A stretch of DNA of 32,655 nt from DATCJY01 sp036562565 (GCA_036562565.1 DATCJY010000047.1:1-32655), one strand, 5' to 3'; shown: positions 7,775 to 17,323, numbered from the stretch's first letter. Translations and numbers: made by a program. The notes: generated by a model from the letters alone, not told the origin.

Positions 7775-9585
7775 ATCTTAACTCGCGAAGGATTACCATC
7801 ATCATGATTGTATGCGTGATAGCGATTATCTACGTTATCCGCTTGTTCTTCCTTCAGGTAGCCAGTGATGAGTTACAGAAAAAAGCATCGGCACTGACGG
7901 AAGAGGCCATACCGCTTTATCCACCACGCGGGATCATCTATGACCGCAACGGCAAGATGTTGGTGACCAACCAAACGGTTTACAACCTGATGGTGGTTCC
8001 CAAAAAAGTGCAGCCATTTGATACCAATGCATTTTGCAAACTACTGCGCATCAAGAAGGAAGATCTCGTAGCCACATTTCAGCGAGCAAAAGCACGCGGG
8101 GAGTACCATCGTCCGCAAATCCTTGTAGAGCAAATTGTTCCATCTGATTATGCGGCCATTTCCGAGCAGCTTTACAAGTACACCGGATTCTATGCGGAAT
8201 CGCGTACACTGCGCGTGTACCCGATGGGCATCGGTGCATTGTTCTTGGGTGACGTAGGTAAAATTTCTCCTGAAGAATACAAGGCGCTTCCTTATTACAC
8301 CAAGCAGGAATACATCGGAAAGAGCGGCATTGAAAAAGCCTATGAAGAAGAGTTGCGCGGTATCAAAGGAGTGAACTACGCCTTCCGCGACAACATCGGC
8401 AACATCAAAGAAAAAGTGGGTGGCGAGAGCGACCGCCCTGCCATACCGGGGACAGACCTTGTCTGCACCATGGATGCCGAGTTGCAGAAGTATGGTGAGA
8501 TGCTCATGCAGAACAAACGCGGTTGTATTGTGGCCATTGAACCCTCAACTGGAGAAATACTTGCGATGGTTTCCGCTCCTACGTATGACCCCAACTTATT
8601 GGTGGGCCGTGTGCGTGGGCACAACTTCAACGTGCTCATGAACGATAAGCAAAAGCCGTTGTTCAACCGTGCCACCCAAGCGCAATACCGTCCTGGTTCT
8701 ATCTTCAAACTGGCTCAATCACTCACGGCATTATCGGTGGGCGCAATTACGGAGCATACGCGCATCCCTTGTAACCGAGCACTTATCGGATGCCACGGAA
8801 GCCACACCAACGATGATTTGGAAATGGCCATTGTTCACTCGTGTAACCCGTATTTCCGTGGAGCTATGCAGCGCGTAGTAGAAGGTGGCAGACACAAAAA
8901 CCGGTTCAAAGATGCGCGAGCAGGTTTGGAAATTTGGCAAGACTACATCAAGCGTTTCGGCTTTGGTTCCAACCTTAACACGGACATTCCCGGTGTGAAA
9001 TCGGGCCTTGTACCGGGGGTAGATTTTTACGATAAATGGTATGGCAAAGAGCAATGGGCCTTCTCCACCATCTACTCCTTGAGCATCGGTGAAGGTGAGA
9101 TGTTGGTAACACCGTTGCAAATGGCCAACCTCGCTTGCATCATTGCCAACCGCGGTTGGTATATTTCACCACATACCGTCAAGCAAATTGGTTTGGGTGG
9201 CAAGCCACGTGAAGAATTCCTTGTGCGCCATCACTTGGGAATTGACTCGAGTTATTTCCAAGTGGTAGTGGATGCCATGGAAAAAGTAATGCAGCCCGGA
9301 GGTACGGCTTGGCGCTCCGCGTTGAAAGACATTGTAATCTGCGGCAAAACCGGTACGGTACAAAACCCGGGCGGAAAAGAAGACCACGCGGTATTCATTT
9401 GCTTTGCACCAAAAGACAATCCGAAAATTGCAGTAGCGGTTTATACCGAAAATGCGGGATTTGGAGGAACATGGAGTGCTCCCGTAGCATCATTGATGAT
9501 AGAGAAATACCTCAATGATACCATCTCCAACAGCAGCAAAGCGAGAGAGAAAACAATCCTGGATGCAAACTTCCTGAATAGATGA
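7771..9585 (+). CDS. mrdA: Penicillin-binding protein 2 (elongasome transpeptidase)
   Basis: Class B penicillin-binding protein that cross-links peptidoglycan made by RodA in the periplasm. The 604-residue protein has a single membrane anchor (about 8-27), a pedestal domain beginning with the PPRGIIYDRNG motif (51-61), and a transpeptidase domain with all three active-site boxes: SxxK at S310-K313 (SIFK), SxN at S357-N359 (SCN) and KTG at 526-528. The start codon is GTG at 7771, overlapping the mreD stop as GTGA, which fits coupled translation and gives the normal short cytoplasmic tail NLNSRR. The next gene, rodA, overlaps by four bases (ATGA). No missing key residue is seen. Confidence 0.95.
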   Translation: MNLNSRRITIIMIVCVIAIIYVIRLFFLQVASDELQKKASALTEEAIPLYPPRGIIYDRNGKMLVTNQTVYNLMVVPKKVQPFDTNAFCKLLRIKKEDLVATFQRAKARGEYHRPQILVEQIVPSDYAAISEQLYKYTGFYAESRTLRVYPMGIGALFLGDVGKISPEEYKALPYYTKQEYIGKSGIEKAYEEELRGIKGVNYAFRDNIGNIKEKVGGESDRPAIPGTDLVCTMDAELQKYGEMLMQNKRGCIVAIEPSTGEILAMVSAPTYDPNLLVGRVRGHNFNVLMNDKQKPLFNRATQAQYRPGSIFKLAQSLTALSVGAITEHTRIPCNRALIGCHGSHTNDDLEMAIVHSCNPYFRGAMQRVVEGGRHKNRFKDARAGLEIWQDYIKRFGFGSNLNTDIPGVKSGLVPGVDFYDKWYGKEQWAFSTIYSLSIGEGEMLVTPLQMANLACIIANRGWYISPHTVKQIGLGGKPREEFLVRHHLGIDSSYFQVVVDAMEKVMQPGGTAWRSALKDIVICGKTGTVQNPGGKEDHAVFICFAPKDNPKIAVAVYTENAGFGGTWSAPVASLMIEKYLNDTISNSSKAREKTILDANFLNR

Positions 9586-10976
9586 GTCAGACACGACAAC
9601 ACCCGCTTGCCAACGTAGATTGGTTGACCGTCATCCTTTATATGGTGTTGGTCATCTTCGGATGGATGAATATCTACAGTGCCGCCATTGTGGAAACCAA
9701 CCCCAGTCCATTCGATTTTACTCAGGAATACGGCAAGCAGTTTTTGTTTATCATCATTTCATGCATCATCGGTTTGCTGGTGCTCTACATGGAGGGTGAT
9801 TTCTTCAACAAGTTTGCACCTTATATCTATGGATTCTTTGTCTTTCTGCTCATATTGGTTCTCATAGTGGGAACCAAAGTGAAAGGAGCGCGTGCCTGGA
9901 TTCAGCTAGGTGGGTTTGCACTTCAACCGGCAGAGTTTGCGAAGATTGGTATCGGGCTGATGCTGGCCAAATACATCGCCAACACCAAAGCCAAGCTCAG
10001 CAACTGGAAGCCGCGTATGACTTCGGCCATCATCATCGGTATTCCGGCCATATTGATATTGCTGCAACCTGACGTGGGGACGCTTCTCACCTTCACTGCC
10101 TTTGTGTTTCCTCTTTACCGCGAAGGCTTGTCGGGTAACATCCTCATCATCGGTTTGGGTGCTATCGTATTTGGGGTATTGAGCATCATTACAGGTTTCT
10201 CCACAATTAACTATCCCATCTTCGGTGAGCAAAGCGGGGTCTTCATCCTCATGCTCATTGTATTGATCATCGGATTGTTCTTCATCTTCCTCATCAAGAA
10301 CTTTGTGGTGCCTCGCAACCGGAAACGCCTTTACTGGATTACCATTTCATCCACAGTTGCCGCACTTGCCTTCAGTTATTCGGTGAACTTCATTGTGGAC
10401 AGTGTGCTGGCCAAGCACCAGAAGACCCGTATCTATGTAACCCTCGGATTGGAAGAAAAAGAAGACGAACGGGCGGCCTTGGAGAACAACGCTGAAGATG
10501 CAGCCAGCGCCACCTCAAAACCAACGAAGAAAGACGACCCCGGCTATAATGCGCGCATGGCCAAGATTGCTGTGGGCAATGGCGGCCTCTTTGGACAAGG
10601 GTTTATGGAAGGCCCCATGACGAAGAACAAATACGTTCCAGAGCGTTGGACCGACTTCATCTTTAGTGTGGTCAGTGAAGAATGGGGATTTGTAGGCAGT
10701 GTGCTGGTGATTGCGCTTTACGCATTTCTCATCATCCGCATCATCAACAATTCGGAACGACAGCGCTCGCAATTCTCGCGTATCTACGGCTATTGCGTGG
10801 CCTCTATCTTCTTCCTGCACTTGGTGATTAATATCGGTATGGTGATCGGGCTTGCACCCATCATCGGTATTCCGTTGCCGTTTATGAGCTACGGAGGTTC
10901 ATCGTTGATAGGCTTCACGCTGTTGCTCTTTATCTTTTTGCGACTTGATGCAGAGCGACTCAATATTTTCCGTTAA
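9582..10976 (+). CDS. rodA: Peptidoglycan glycosyltransferase RodA (SEDS), with inserted acidic loop
   Basis: Multi-pass SEDS polymerase that builds glycan strands from lipid II in partnership with PBP2. SEDS landmarks are GARAWIQLGGFALQPAEFAK (102-121), LQPDVGT (161-167), KIAVGNGGLFGQG (328-340), PERWTDFIFSVVSEEWGF (353-370) and the terminal PFMSYGGSS block. At 464 residues it is longer than the roughly 370-420 common for RodA. Part of the excess is a charged stretch at about 291-317 (EEKEDERAALENNAEDAAS...), set in the extracytoplasmic loop just before D318/D319, the place of the catalytic aspartate in characterised RodA. The rest is spread over added hydrophobic sequence at about 215-270. 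It starts by a 4-bp overlap with mrdA and closes the operon, its stop being 5 bp from the stop of the converging lipoprotein gene. Confidence 0.94.
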   Translation: MSQTRQHPLANVDWLTVILYMVLVIFGWMNIYSAAIVETNPSPFDFTQEYGKQFLFIIISCIIGLLVLYMEGDFFNKFAPYIYGFFVFLLILVLIVGTKVKGARAWIQLGGFALQPAEFAKIGIGLMLAKYIANTKAKLSNWKPRMTSAIIIGIPAILILLQPDVGTLLTFTAFVFPLYREGLSGNILIIGLGAIVFGVLSIITGFSTINYPIFGEQSGVFILMLIVLIIGLFFIFLIKNFVVPRNRKRLYWITISSTVAALAFSYSVNFIVDSVLAKHQKTRIYVTLGLEEKEDERAALENNAEDAASATSKPTKKDDPGYNARMAKIAVGNGGLFGQGFMEGPMTKNKYVPERWTDFIFSVVSEEWGFVGSVLVIALYAFLIIRIINNSERQRSQFSRIYGYCVASIFFLHLVINIGMVIGLAPIIGIPLPFMSYGGSSLIGFTLLLFIFLRLDAERLNIFR

Positions 10977-10981
10977 TCCAC

Positions 10982-12220
10982 TTATTGCTCCGGTTCGCTG
11001 AGCAACATCTGAACAAAGCTTTCAAGCTCCGTGGTATAGATAGCGTGATAATCGCCTGTTCCGGGACCATAGAAGCCTGAATGAATTTTTCTGACTTCTC
11101 CTTTCTTATCAATAAAGATAGCCGTAGGATAAGCAGTGATGCGCTGGATGTTCGGAAACACTTTGGAGGCATAACCTTTTCCTGCGGCACCACCGAAATA
11201 TGCCGCAAATGGTAGTCCCATCTCATCGTGTTGGCGTTTCACTTGTTTTAGAGCAGCATCAAAATCCTCAGCGCGTTCAAAATGGACAGGAATGATTTGC
11301 AGGCCTTGGTTGCTGTAAGATTCATAAAGCTTTTTCAAGAACCGTGATTCATCCATGCAATTGGCACACCAACTGCCTGCCACTTGGACAATGGTTACAT
11401 GTCCCTTCAGTTTATCGCGGTCAAAAATGACGGAGTCACCGGACTCACTGCGCACTTTGAAGCGGAATTCCAAATTCGGGTCAATCAATCCTACAATGCT
11501 GTCTGGGTGTTGCAACTGAGCCAATTCATTTCTGACACCAATCCAGTTGGTGCTGTAATGTTTACCGCTGTAAAACATCCCGTATATCGAATCACCCGTG
11601 ATGGAGGCCTTGTAATGAAACAAATGAGCACCATCAAATCCTGAAAGTTGCAAGGTATTATCTGTTTCATAATAGCGCCCTTGCAGGAAGCGGTGATCAC
11701 CGGAGCGCGTGAGAAAAGTGCCGTACAACAATGAGTCGTAACGATAAAGCAATGCAATGGCATCATCATGAGCCGGAGGGTCATAAGGTGAGAAAAGCAC
11801 ATCAAACATGAGCTTTTGAGGTTGCCCGTTTGCAGGATAATCGGGCAAGTCCTTTTTTATTCCTTTGACCGGAATCTCATAATGCTCTTCACGAGTAAGG
11901 TCGGTCCAGCTGCCTTCGAAAGAAGTCTTGCTCAACACCTTACCACTCAAGGTAGTATTGAAAAACGGCAGTTTGGCAAAGAAGGTGCTATCCTTCCATT
12001 GCATCGAATCCAATGCGATATGCTCCGTCCAATTGACAAGGGTCCAGTGTCCGTTATCATTTATATGCAACTCAATTGGGATGGAAAGCGAGTCCACCAC
12101 AAATGCCAGTTCATACTTGCCGGGTTCAAGTGGGCCTTCCACTGTAGTACGATGCTTGGTGTCTTTGCATGCAGCCAGAAGAGAAGCTGCCACCACCAGC
12201 AGAATGGATAATCGTTTCAA
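10982..12220 (-). CDS. TlpA-like thioredoxin-fold lipoprotein
   Basis: Predicted membrane-anchored thiol-disulfide protein of the periplasmic TlpA/ResA type. A lipoprotein signal peptide is visible (residues 1-18, lipobox LAAC with C18). The first 265 residues after it are a beta-rich region that I do not recognise beyond a likeness to the N-terminal parts of other Bacteroidota TlpA lipoproteins. The thioredoxin domain occupies about 270-405, with the redox motif WCANC at 284-288 (C285 and C288). The start is TTG: no in-frame ATG is near and the lipid signal begins right there. It has its own promoter box 22 bp upstream and is not part of the glycan operon above it. The substrate is unknown; disulfide reduction of envelope proteins is the family role. 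Confidence 0.85.
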   Translation of the reverse strand: MKRLSILLVVAASLLAACKDTKHRTTVEGPLEPGKYELAFVVDSLSIPIELHINDNGHWTLVNWTEHIALDSMQWKDSTFFAKLPFFNTTLSGKVLSKTSFEGSWTDLTREEHYEIPVKGIKKDLPDYPANGQPQKLMFDVLFSPYDPPAHDDAIALLYRYDSLLYGTFLTRSGDHRFLQGRYYETDNTLQLSGFDGAHLFHYKASITGDSIYGMFYSGKHYSTNWIGVRNELAQLQHPDSIVGLIDPNLEFRFKVRSESGDSVIFDRDKLKGHVTIVQVAGSWCANCMDESRFLKKLYESYSNQGLQIIPVHFERAEDFDAALKQVKRQHDEMGLPFAAYFGGAAGKGYASKVFPNIQRITAYPTAIFIDKKGEVRKIHSGFYGPGTGDYHAIYTTELESFVQMLLSEPEQ

Positions 12221-12242
12221 ATGTTTTGAATTTAAAAGAAAG

Positions 12243-12250
12243 CGAAGGTA
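12243..12250 (-). promoter_or_regulatory. Candidate promoter of the TlpA-like gene, -7 box TACCTTCG
   Basis: Read on the minus strand the bases are TACCTTCG, matching the common Bacteroidota variant TAnnTTCG. Transcription would begin near 12236, leaving a very short leader of roughly 16 nt before the TTG start at 12220. This separates the lipoprotein gene from the upstream glycan operon. Confidence 0.45.
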
Positions 12251-12305
12251 GCAATTGACCCAAGAAAAATTTCTTAATCTATGCGTACCTAATTTTAGGG
12301 ATGGC

Positions 12306-13232
12306 CTACCGAAAAACTATTAATGCGAATTTTATTCTCAAAAGAAGGCGTTTCCAGACAGGCTGACGGTGTCCGACCACAGCCATAAATTCCGTGCGCG
12401 TGATATGATCGGGATAGCGATAACTCTCTCTTCGATAATGCTCCACAATTGAAGGCTCCATATCTTCTCTATCCACTACATTAAAAAAGTTGCGGCAGTG
12501 ATACAGGTTATACACCCGCGGAGAGATGGATGACTTGTGTTTTTCAATAAACTTCATCTGGCTACGGTAACTCTCCACACGCCTTACACCTTTTTCCCAG
12601 TAGACGATGCATGTGCAGCTGATGCATGGTCTGAAGTCGAATTTTTGGGCAAAGCGAATGCTGTAATCATAATCCTGATGGCGTTTGAGTTCTTCATCCC
12701 AGCGGAGTTGCTTGGCGCATTCAGCTTTGTAGAAATGCGTTGAAGTCTGCGCGATGCCATCACTCAGGAGATAATCGGCCATGGATTCTTTTTCGTTCCT
12801 ATTACGACTCAACGCAGGAATGCGCTCGCTGCCATTGTCCACAAAGTGGCTACCGAAACAACCATCTGCACCCGTTTGTGCCATGAACTGCAAACGCAGT
12901 GCAATGTGCTCAGGCATCCATTCGTCATCGGAGTCCATCATGGCTATGAATTTGCCCGAAGCTTTTTGGATACCGATGTTGCGGCACACGTTGGCATTGG
13001 TGTTCTTCTCATTGCGAATGAAGGTGATGCGCTCATCATTGAGTTCATCCACAACACGCATCAAGTCCTCCGTTGAGCCATCGTCCACTACAATCACTTC
13101 AAGCTTAGCGTGTGTCTGTGCCAGTACTGACGCCAGCGCACGCTTCAAGGGTTGGGTACGGTTATAAACCGGAATCACCACGGACACCAGTGTGCTTTCG
13201 TCATATGCTTTATGAGTGTTATGCGATGACAT
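12306..13232 (-). CDS. Glycosyltransferase family 2 (fourth GT of glycan locus)
   Basis: Cytoplasmic inverting glycosyltransferase that probably adds one sugar to the lipid-linked glycan. The GT-A nucleotide-binding start VSVVIPVYNR lies at about 16-25, VVDDGST at 48-54, and the metal/nucleotide-sugar site MDSDDEW (D100, D102 and D103) follows. The C-terminal half (about 210-308) is basic and carries no membrane helix. Donor and acceptor cannot be read from the sequence. It is the last gene of the minus-strand locus, 6 bp after the preceding GT gene. The start is ATG. Confidence 0.88.
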   Translation of the reverse strand: MSSHNTHKAYDESTLVSVVIPVYNRTQPLKRALASVLAQTHAKLEVIVVDDGSTEDLMRVVDELNDERITFIRNEKNTNANVCRNIGIQKASGKFIAMMDSDDEWMPEHIALRLQFMAQTGADGCFGSHFVDNGSERIPALSRNRNEKESMADYLLSDGIAQTSTHFYKAECAKQLRWDEELKRHQDYDYSIRFAQKFDFRPCISCTCIVYWEKGVRRVESYRSQMKFIEKHKSSISPRVYNLYHCRNFFNVVDREDMEPSIVEHYRRESYRYPDHITRTEFMAVVGHRQPVWKRLLLRIKFALIVFR

Positions 13233-13238
13233 AGCGAA

Positions 13239-14300
13239 TCAATGTTTGGTCAATAGTTGTTGATTCAATTGTTGAAGCAACGTGTGGAAAGATGTGTTAT
13301 CGGTATTCCATCGTTTGATGCGGACGTAATATGCTTCCTTCAGACGGATTACTAGTTGTGACAATTGTTTTGAGAACAATGCATCAGACGCGGCATTGAA
13401 GAAATACGAATACCTTCTGAAGTATTTGTTGGTAAGGATTTCTTTGATGAACAAGAACAAACCGCTCAACTTATTTCTATTCCTCAAAGCAAAGGGCATT
13501 TGCTTGGCACGCAACAATTGTACGATTGCTTTGGGCATTTGCATAGAGGTGGCCCATCGGATGAGTTCGTGGTACATCTGCTCACGCGTGTAGTTGATTC
13601 TTTTATTGCCTGCGGTGTTGTTGTTATCGTGTACACCGCGCAAACCCACCGGTTCATCGAGAATGCCGGCAACAATCTTGGAGCCAAATGCCAACTTGAT
13701 AATGAATACCGTATCCTGATGCCACTTCAAAGCCGGAAACATACCACATTTGAGAATGGCCGATTTTTTTATGGTCAACGCATCGATGGAAAAAGAGCCG
13801 GCCGGGATAAAATCCAGCAATGCCCATTTGAGTTCTTGAGGTTCCACAGCACATCTCAGAGTAGTGAGGGAACCTTCCTTGAACTGCTTGATATCCGAGT
13901 GTTGGTTTTTACCAAAATGAAATACACCCAGCGCACCATACACACCATCAACGTCAGCACCAGCAGTGAGCACTTTCTTTTCGGCATCAAAACGATTGGG
14001 CAGATAAACATCATCCGAATCGAGAAAAGCAATGAAGGGTTCTGAGGCCTGTTCAATTCCCAAGTTGCGTGTTGGGCCGGAGCCGCGATTTTCGCCATTG
14101 GGATGGCGCAACACTTTCACAACCGGATATTGTTGAGCCAATCGGTTGCAGACTTCGAGTGAGTTATCCTTGCTGCCATCATCAATTAGCAAGATTTCCT
14201 TCACCACTTCCTGTGCCACGGCCGATTCTACGGCTCGCTGCACATATTCTGCGGCATTGTAAACCGGTATGATGACGGATATTCTCAACTCTTCTTTCAT
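13239..14300 (-). CDS. Glycosyltransferase family 2 (third GT of glycan locus)
   Basis: Predicted sugar transferase with the GT-A core: ISVIIPVYNA at 7-16, LIDDGSKDNS at 38-47, and the donor-binding FLDSDDVYL (D94, D96 and D97). After the catalytic domain there is an extended C-terminal region (about 200-353) without recognisable parts. I place the start at the ATG at 14300 (353 residues); the frame can be opened four codons earlier by a TTG at 14312, which is less likely. It begins 16 bp after the stop of the preceding GT gene. Substrate specificity is unknown. Confidence 0.87.
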   Translation of the reverse strand: MKEELRISVIIPVYNAAEYVQRAVESAVAQEVVKEILLIDDGSKDNSLEVCNRLAQQYPVVKVLRHPNGENRGSGPTRNLGIEQASEPFIAFLDSDDVYLPNRFDAEKKVLTAGADVDGVYGALGVFHFGKNQHSDIKQFKEGSLTTLRCAVEPQELKWALLDFIPAGSFSIDALTIKKSAILKCGMFPALKWHQDTVFIIKLAFGSKIVAGILDEPVGLRGVHDNNNTAGNKRINYTREQMYHELIRWATSMQMPKAIVQLLRAKQMPFALRNRNKLSGLFLFIKEILTNKYFRRYSYFFNAASDALFSKQLSQLVIRLKEAYYVRIKRWNTDNTSFHTLLQQLNQQLLTKH

Positions 14301-14316
14301 CGGCACATTCAATCAA

Positions 14317-15285
14317 TCACAACGCATTCACCAGGTGTTTCACTTTCCCTTTGGCGCGAAATGCGAAATTCTTTAGGCGTTGAACACGGCTGTGCTTAAA
14401 CAAGTGCGCAAACTTATAGTACATAAACGCTTGCCAACCGATATCGCGCTTTATAAGGTGTCCCAACCAATCGCATTCCGGCTTGAGGGCCGCATCGGTC
14501 GGATACAAAAACTCAATCATTTCAAGAAGAATGCTTTTCTTCACTTCTGCTGGGGCAATGGGCCGTAAATCCTCATAGGTCGTAAGATAGGTAGTAGCCA
14601 CTGAACGCTTTTTTTTATGCGGGTCATCCACAATGGCGGATTGAATGGAGTTGTCATGAAGTCTGCGAAGGGTCACGTATTTATCATACAACCTGCCTTT
14701 GTTGGTCACCAGTAACATCTTCATGAAGTAGTTGAACTCTTGTCCGGACTTCAACCTTTCATTGAATGAAACAGATTTGGCAATGGATGATTTAATGCAT
14801 GTATCATAAGTCAGCCATCGCACTTTGAAACGTGCGAAATTGGCTGCACTGATGTCATCATCTTTAAAGTTATAACGCTGCTCTTTGATGTTACTTTCAC
14901 CCACATTCTTGGTTTTGGCAATGATGAAGTCTGCACCGGATTCTTGCAGCATCCTCACTTTAAAGCCAATGTGATTCGGGGTCATGAGGTCATCGCTGTC
15001 AAAGAAGATGACACAATCACCTTGAGCATTTTCCAAGCCGATGTTTCGACATGCATTTGCTCCTTTTGGTCTTTCGGTAGGGCGTTCAAAGAATTTTATT
15101 CTTGGGTCGCGTTGTTGGTATTGACGGATGAGGTTTTGGGTGCCATCGGTAGAGCCATCATCCACCACTAGGCATTCCCAATGGGTATAATCTTGCGCAA
15201 GGATGGAGTCCAGAGTTTCACCCAGCAGATGAATCCTGTTGAAAACGGGAATTATTACAGACACCAAAGCACTCATCTTCTTCAT
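14317..15285 (-). CDS. Glycosyltransferase family 2 (second GT of glycan locus)
   Basis: Inverting glycosyltransferase of the GT-A fold, 322 residues. Motifs are VSVIIPVFNR (8-17), VVDDGSTDG (40-48), an NACRNIGLENA segment (77-87) and the DxD-like FFDSDDLM (D96, D98 and D99). The C terminus is lysine/arginine rich (ends RAKGKVKHLVNAL), which may help peripheral membrane binding. The ATG follows directly on the TAG stop of the preceding gene, so ribosomes can pass from one to the other. Which sugar it moves is not visible. Confidence 0.88.
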   Translation of the reverse strand: MKKMSALVSVIIPVFNRIHLLGETLDSILAQDYTHWECLVVDDGSTDGTQNLIRQYQQRDPRIKFFERPTERPKGANACRNIGLENAQGDCVIFFDSDDLMTPNHIGFKVRMLQESGADFIIAKTKNVGESNIKEQRYNFKDDDISAANFARFKVRWLTYDTCIKSSIAKSVSFNERLKSGQEFNYFMKMLLVTNKGRLYDKYVTLRRLHDNSIQSAIVDDPHKKKRSVATTYLTTYEDLRPIAPAEVKKSILLEMIEFLYPTDAALKPECDWLGHLIKRDIGWQAFMYYKFAHLFKHSRVQRLKNFAFRAKGKVKHLVNAL

Positions 15286-16290
15286 CTATTTAATCTTACC
15301 AAATACCTTGAAAAACCTTATTGCCAATCGAAAGAGCCGTGGTGTATTCCACGCGGTCTGTTTGTATAGCGCTGCAATTTTTTCTCCAGTATCAGCTATT
15401 AAAAAAGCATTCCACAACAAGTTTCTGCGCGAAGGAAATCCCGGTATTTCCACCTTGTCCTGCGCGAGCATGCGCAAAATCCATTGGTACAATTTCTCTG
15501 CGAAATCCTCAGGGTGCAAGGCGTACAACTCTTTGTAGATGTAGTAGTTGTCCAACAATTGCTTTTGCAATCCAATGGAGCTGAACACGCCACCGCCATG
15601 GATTCGGTATGCACCAAGCACTTCTTTGAAATAATATCCCTTGCCTTGGGCGAGAATTGTATAAATCAAATGTGTATCGCGCGGATTGGTGTATTTGCCC
15701 AAGTGCTGAAAATTAAAAGCCGCTGAGCGAAAGACCAGCGTAACGGATTTGGTGAGCCATTGGTCCAACCAACGTTTCACCGTGATATCGAATCCATCTG
15801 CGCTTTGCTCTTCAGGTGATGGCAACTCGCGCACGATGATTTTTTCAGCACCGGTTGCGTCATCTACCGTTTTATATGCCGAAGCAGTCAGCATGTATTC
15901 AGGATGTGATTCAAGAAAGCCAACTTGTCTTTGAAGTTTATCGGGCGAAGTCCAGTAATCATCGCCATCGCAGATGGCCATGTATTTGCCGCGCGCATTG
16001 GGCATCATGTGCTGAAACCATGGCTTGATGCCTTTCTGATATTGGTTTTCTTTTTGAAGAATCAGTCGGAAAATTCCGGGATGCTTTCGGTCGTATTCTC
16101 GAAGTATATCGGCACTTCCATCTGTGGATGCATCATCATGCACAATGATTTCCACCTTGAACGAAACACGTTGATTTAAGATATTGTCCAGGCACTGCCG
16201 GATGAACTTGGCATGATTGAAACACAGTACAAGAATGCTCACCATCACGGGCTCATCTTCTTTCCAACTGTTTTCAACTATTGTTTTCAT
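15286..16290 (-). CDS. Glycosyltransferase family 2 (first GT of glycan locus, HDDAS variant)
   Basis: Predicted glycosyltransferase, 334 residues. It differs from its three neighbours in the nucleotide-binding block: VSILVLCFNHAKFI (17-30) and IIVHDDASTDGS (48-59) instead of VVDDGS, and CDGDDYW (D108, D110 and D111) instead of DSDD. This variant is common in capsule and exopolysaccharide enzymes of Bacteroidota. It therefore likely uses a different donor or acceptor from the other three. Its stop is directly followed by the next ATG. No membrane helix is seen. Confidence 0.87.
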   Translation of the reverse strand: MKTIVENSWKEDEPVMVSILVLCFNHAKFIRQCLDNILNQRVSFKVEIIVHDDASTDGSADILREYDRKHPGIFRLILQKENQYQKGIKPWFQHMMPNARGKYMAICDGDDYWTSPDKLQRQVGFLESHPEYMLTASAYKTVDDATGAEKIIVRELPSPEEQSADGFDITVKRWLDQWLTKSVTLVFRSAAFNFQHLGKYTNPRDTHLIYTILAQGKGYYFKEVLGAYRIHGGGVFSSIGLQKQLLDNYYIYKELYALHPEDFAEKLYQWILRMLAQDKVEIPGFPSRRNLLWNAFLIADTGEKIAALYKQTAWNTPRLFRLAIRFFKVFGKIK

Positions 16291-16297
16291 CTGTGAA

Positions 16298-17323
16298 TCA
16301 CCTGTTCTTGGGTTGGGTAATCATTGATATTCCTTTCATCGCACGGGTTCCGATCACCGGTTGTAACAATTCGGCTATGTTCACTTCATGACCTTTAGCC
16401 CATTCCACAATTGCTCTGGGAACATTCACACCTGCCTGATGGCTGAAAGGATAGCCACCACCAAATCTCGGGTTGAGCTCAAGGATATAAGCTTCGTGTC
16501 CATTGAAAAACACGTCCACATCCATATTTCCCGGATGTTTAGTAAGAGCAGCAAGCTGTTTTCCCAATGCATGCAAAGCAGGAATATCCATCGTTTCGGC
16601 ACCATCGGTTTCACCTGCACGCATGCCGAGTTTTTTCTTCACCACGGTGATGCAATGGTTTCCATTGAGGTCATTGATAATGTCCAGCCCATATTCTTCA
16701 CCGGGCAGCGCGGATTGTATCAACACTGCTTCCTCAGGCTGTTGACCGCTTTCGTACTTGAGGTATGATTTGGCAATATCGCGTTTGGTTTTGTGATAAA
16801 ACACCCGAAGCTCTTCCGTGTTTTCTGCTTTATAGACCGCAATGGAACCCATACCCCAACGCGGTTTTACAAAAAGTGGAAATGCAACTGAACCATTGTT
16901 GATGGCTTCTTCAGCTTCCGTAAGAGAAATAAAAGCCGGAACAGTGTGGAATCCGTTTTGTTTCAAGAAAGCCTGTGTACTCCATTTGTCATTGGCCATT
17001 GCGGTGAGCCATTCATCACCCACAACAATGGTGATGCCTTGTTCCTTAAACTTGGCTTTGAGACGAGAGAGAACAGGCAATTCGATATCAAACAGCGAGA
17101 TTACAAGGTGTATCTTATGTTCCAAACAATAGCTCAGTAGAAATGATTCGTAGTGTGGATCATAGATAAGCGGTGCTTGCACAGCATGATCTGCAAGCCA
17201 AAGTGCGGGAGCATCCAAACTGCTGTTCATGGCGTGCACTTCGCCACCGTAGGGTTTTACAGCTTCCTTAAAATACTCTACCATGTAGGTTCTGCGACCA
17301 GCGCTGGTAAGCAGTATGTTCAT
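16298..17323 (-). CDS. ATP-grasp ligase (carbamoyl-phosphate-synthase-like)
   Basis: Predicted ATP-dependent carboxylate-amine ligase acting in the cytoplasm. The N-terminal preATP-grasp part begins with MNILLTSAGRRTYMVEYFK. The nucleotide-binding half carries FPLFVKPRWGMGSIAVYKA (about 148-166), and the metal/ATP site ILELNPRFGGGYPFSHQAGV is at about 275-294. In this family the enzyme activates a carboxylate by acyl phosphate and joins it to an amine. In surface-glycan loci such enzymes are candidates for attaching an amino acid to an amino sugar, but the sequence does not reveal the substrate. The start ATG shares one base with the stop of the methyltransferase (TAATG). The 341-residue length suits a single ATP-grasp unit and not a duplicated CarB. 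Confidence 0.82.
   Translation of the reverse strand: MNILLTSAGRRTYMVEYFKEAVKPYGGEVHAMNSSLDAPALWLADHAVQAPLIYDPHYESFLLSYCLEHKIHLVISLFDIELPVLSRLKAKFKEQGITIVVGDEWLTAMANDKWSTQAFLKQNGFHTVPAFISLTEAEEAINNGSVAFPLFVKPRWGMGSIAVYKAENTEELRVFYHKTKRDIAKSYLKYESGQQPEEAVLIQSALPGEEYGLDIINDLNGNHCITVVKKKLGMRAGETDGAETMDIPALHALGKQLAALTKHPGNMDVDVFFNGHEAYILELNPRFGGGYPFSHQAGVNVPRAIVEWAKGHEVNIAELLQPVIGTRAMKGISMITQPKNR

Noticed and set aside
15286..16290. Four tandem glycosyltransferases as a recent gene duplication array
   Set aside because: The proteins share only the GT-A core motifs; lengths, C-terminal halves and nucleotide-binding signatures differ, so they are not recent copies.
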